This document shows positions 42,611-44,905 of a DNA stretch of 44,905 nucleotides, one piece after another. The DNA is from Rhodococcus rhodnii NBRC 100604 (GTDB taxonomy: Bacteria; Actinomycetota; Actinomycetes; Mycobacteriales; Mycobacteriaceae). The first letter of the stretch is position 1; the number at the start of each line of letters is the position of its first letter. The notes below the pieces were generated by a model, which had not been told where the DNA came from, did no database searches, and worked only from the letters and a program-made list of their open reading frames with translations. Where the stretch lies: NCBI RefSeq assembly GCF_001894925.1, contig NZ_BCXD01000029.1, positions 1 to 44,905 on the forward strand. Direction: 5' to 3'. Position numbers and translations under genes: made by a program.

Positions 42611-44135
42611 GGCGAATCTCCTGAACGAGTGCGGTGGCGGCGATCAGCGCGGCGCCGACACCGAAGGACAACAGTGGGGGCGGGCCGGCGAGCGACTCAT
42701 CGGTGCGGAGCGCGCCCATGACGTCGACCGCTGCGACCCCGTTGAGCACGGCGTACCAGATCACCAGGTAGACAGCCTGGAACACGCGTGCGCTCCGGCC
42801 GATCGACCCGATCAGCAGCGCAAGGGCAGGAATCGCCGTCGCGCCCGCAACCCACGCGGCGACGCCGGTCGCGTCCGCTGCAAGCAGCATTTTCACCAGC
42901 GGGCCGACGCCCGCGATGGCCGCGATGAGCACGCCTGCACCCCACTCGGCGACGAGTCTGATACGAGGCGAGACGCTGCACTGCACAAGGGGAGCGACGC
43001 CCTGTTCAAACGTGAGTGTTCCGAGGCGTGACCACACCAGCACTGGCAACAACCATGCGAAGAGAAGTACGGTGCCGACGCGATCAGCGGGAACGGCGAG
43101 GGCCGCGATCGTCACGATCGCGAGCGTGAGCCACCACCACCGGGACACGCTTCCCAGATGAATGCGCACCTCGCCGAGCAGCAACCCCGGGAACGACTGT
43201 CCACGCTCGCCCGGTGGCAGGGTTCGCGGACCCTGTGAGAACGCCGGTGCGACGGGAGGCTCGGTTGCAGGTACGGCAGACGGATGCGAGGGAGTGCGTT
43301 GTCGCCGTGACGGGTCGAACCGGCCGAACCAGAGGGAGGGAAGGAAGGCGACGAGCGTGGCGGCGGCAATCAACCCTGCACTCGCGGCGACGAGCGTCGT
43401 GTCGATGTCGATCCCGGACCACGTGAACTGCCCGAGTGCGCCCGGTTCCGCTGTGAGCCCGATCGAGATCTCGTCATCCGTTCCGGGGTGCTGCGCCGCC
43501 AGGTCTGCCTGGAACCCTGCGGTAACCGATCCGTAGACCAGTGGAATCCCGGCGAGAAACATCGACGGATACACGAAGAACCACAGTATGTTTCCCGCAC
43601 CACCTCGCAAGAACGGGACGGTTTCGAAGACGACGGCGGCTGCGGCGGCCACGGCCAGGACAGGAAGACAGAACAGCACGAGCGGAAGCCAGAGCGTCGT
43701 CAAGTCGAGGCTCGTGGATTCCCCGCGGAGAAGCTGCATCACGGGTGCGATCAGGGCGAGTGCGGCTGCCATCGCCGCGAGCACCATCAGGTTGCTCAGG
43801 TACTTGCCCACCAGATACATCGGCGTGCGCAACGGGGAGGCGGACAGCATTTCGCCTACGCCGGTGGAGATGTCGCGCGCGATGCGGCCGCGGACGACGT
43901 AGAAGCCGAACAGCGGCAACCACAGGCTGCCGATCATGGCGAGCAACATGCCGATGTATGCGCTGTCGTAGAGTCCCCGGAACGATCCGACCTTGACCAT
44001 TGCGTAGGTTGCAGAGACCGGCGGGACGGCAACATAGCCGAGTGCGACAGCACCGAGCACCGTCACCAGGAACGCGGGACGCCGCGAACGATCCCGGAAG
44101 TCGGCCATCGCGACGGCAGCGACGGCGCCTGTCAT
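42597..44135 (-). CDS. ABC-2-type transporter permease
   Basis: Membrane protein of 512 residues with about 10-12 helices in two halves, separated by a Pro/Ser-rich cytoplasmic loop (about 275-320). Helix-rich segments include FLVTVLGAVALGYVAVPPVS, YLSNLMVLAAMAAALALIAP and WWWLTLAIVTIAALAVPADR. The RDISTGVGEMLSASPLRTPM segment after the second helix is typical of ABC-2 exporters. ATG 44135 overlaps the ATPase stop as ATGA. It pairs with the ATPase at 44132; direction of transport and substrate are unknown. Confidence 0.82.
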   Translation of the reverse strand: MTGAVAAVAMADFRDRSRRPAFLVTVLGAVALGYVAVPPVSATYAMVKVGSFRGLYDSAYIGMLLAMIGSLWLPLFGFYVVRGRIARDISTGVGEMLSASPLRTPMYLVGKYLSNLMVLAAMAAALALIAPVMQLLRGESTSLDLTTLWLPLVLFCLPVLAVAAAAAVVFETVPFLRGGAGNILWFFVYPSMFLAGIPLVYGSVTAGFQADLAAQHPGTDDEISIGLTAEPGALGQFTWSGIDIDTTLVAASAGLIAAATLVAFLPSLWFGRFDPSRRQRTPSHPSAVPATEPPVAPAFSQGPRTLPPGERGQSFPGLLLGEVRIHLGSVSRWWWLTLAIVTIAALAVPADRVGTVLLFAWLLPVLVWSRLGTLTFEQGVAPLVQCSVSPRIRLVAEWGAGVLIAAIAGVGPLVKMLLAADATGVAAWVAGATAIPALALLIGSIGRSARVFQAVYLVIWYAVLNGVAAVDVMGALRTDESLAGPPPLLSFGVGAALIAATALVQEIRHARR

Positions 44136-44905
44136 CCGGTCACCCCGGCGGGCGCCGTCGGGCTGTGGACCGCGTCGACGTACGCGTCTTCGAGATCGGG
44201 TTCGACAGGACGAGCCCCCGGCATCGGAGGTGTTTCGGCGACGGCACGGACACGCACGCCCTGTGTTGTTCGGACCGTGCGGGTTATCGTCGCTCGTTGC
44301 CGGATCTCGGGCACGACATCGACCGGGACCGTCGCTTCCCACACCCGACCGTCCGCGGAACGGAGAAGTTCCTCGGGCGTGCCACGCCGACGTAGTTCGC
44401 CGGCCGCGAGGATCGCGATGTCGTCGGCGATCGCTTCGATGTCCGACACGATATGGGTGGACAGGATGACGATCCGGTCGTTCGCGAGATCCCCGAGCAG
44501 GTTGCGGAACCGCATGCGTTCCTCGGGGTCCAGCCCGACCGTCGGTTCGTCGACGACGAGAAGTTCGGGGTCGCCCAGGAGTGCCTGCGCGATACCGACA
44601 CGCTGGCGCATGCCGCCGGAGAACGTACCCACCGGACGCGAGCCCGTGTCCGTCAGATTGACGAGTTCGAGCAGCTCGTCGACCCGCTCCCTGGCCGACC
44701 GCGCAGTCAGACCTTTGACCGCGGCGAGATACCGGAGGAACTCCCCGGCACCGAGATTCGGGTAGACACCGAAATCCTGCGGGAGGTAACCGAGGACGCG
44801 TCGGAGCGGCTCCGGCCGAGCGACGATGTCGGTACCGTTCCACGTGACCGTACCGGTGGTGGGGCGGGTGATCGTGGCGAGAATGCGCATCAGCGACGAC
44901 TTACT
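44132..44905 (-). CDS. ABC transporter ATPase, 5' end cut by window edge
   Basis: The 257 visible residues start inside Walker A, read as SKSSLMRILATITRPTTG. The Q-loop is LGYLPQDFGVYPNLGAGEFL, the signature is VGTFSGGMRQRVGIAQALLG, and Walker B is ELLVVDEPTVGLDPEERMRF followed by STHIVSDIEAIAD. It belongs to the ABC-2/bacitracin-type exporters. The residue before the Walker A lysine is Ser instead of the usual Gly, but this rests on the last three bases of the window. Operon order is ATPase, permease, lipoprotein. Confidence 0.9.
   Translation of the reverse strand, partial: SKSSLMRILATITRPTTGTVTWNGTDIVARPEPLRRVLGYLPQDFGVYPNLGAGEFLRYLAAVKGLTARSARERVDELLELVNLTDTGSRPVGTFSGGMRQRVGIAQALLGDPELLVVDEPTVGLDPEERMRFRNLLGDLANDRIVILSTHIVSDIEAIADDIAILAAGELRRRGTPEELLRSADGRVWEATVPVDVVPEIRQRATITRTVRTTQGVRVRAVAETPPMPGARPVEPDLEDAYVDAVHSPTAPAGVTG

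Noticed and set aside
1-44905. CRISPR arrays
   Set aside because: No regularly spaced repeats of 24-40 bp were seen; the only tandem array is the 15-bp coding repeat at 7242-7301.

Overview
The window is a stretch of high-GC chromosome with short gaps, many GTG starts and frequent ATGA/GTGA stop-start overlaps. The N-terminus of a mycobacterial-type DnaE, a small ANTAR-like protein, a nitrate reductase fused to a sulfite-reductase-like flavoprotein, and probable leaderless starts all point to Actinomycetota, most likely the Rhodococcus/Nocardia/Gordonia side of the Mycobacteriales. The genus is inferred; no rRNA or other marker fixes it.

Layout. 1-5264: start of dnaE, a divergent LysR regulator, a secreted GH5-like glycosidase, a membrane-anchored beta-propeller-like protein, a PhnB-type VOC protein and an ANTAR-like protein. 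5305-10006: a GntR/UTRA regulator facing a probable aminophosphonate catabolic cluster (FAD oxidoreductase of the HpnW type, phosphonatase-like HAD hydrolase, organophosphate:Pi antiporter-family transporter, GNAT acetyltransferase). 10140-17041: a complete lactate module (lutA-lutB-lutC-lctP-FAD-linked D-lactate/glycolate dehydrogenase) with a divergent FadR-type regulator and two perfect tandem operators between them. 17087-17988: two orphan genes, one with a paralogue 11 kb away. 18076-25983: leuS with its terminator, SdpI-family, VOC, Cys-rich and YqgE genes, then a TetR regulator divergent from an epimerase-MFS pair with two near-identical palindromic operators.

25992-31958 is the accessory part and the most unusual. 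All its genes lie on the minus strand. It begins with an 816-codon gene that joins, in one frame, two N-terminal hydrophobic helices, a PD-(D/E)XK-type toxin nuclease domain (D177, E188-x-K190), a domain of unknown family (here 'domain A'), a SUKH domain and a second domain A. Downstream lie two small genes of unknown family, then SUKH followed by a truncated domain A, SUKH followed by an intact domain A, and a small membrane protein. The SUKH-then-A order therefore occurs three times, once fused and twice as separate genes. I read this as a polymorphic-toxin immunity array in which the effector has been fused to its own immunity domains.

32545-40044 is a molybdenum and nitrogen region: an EF-hand-like protein, modC-modB-modA, a MopI-type molybdate-responsive regulator with a probable leaderless promoter, and the large fused assimilatory nitrate reductase that needs the cofactor. 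GlnR-like GTnAC repeats lie between this reductase and a divergent zinc alcohol dehydrogenase. After a poorly coding 0.7 kb stretch, the window ends in an ABC-2-type ATPase-permease-lipoprotein operon whose ATPase is cut by the window edge. No rRNA, tRNA, CRISPR array, insertion sequence or integrase was recognised.
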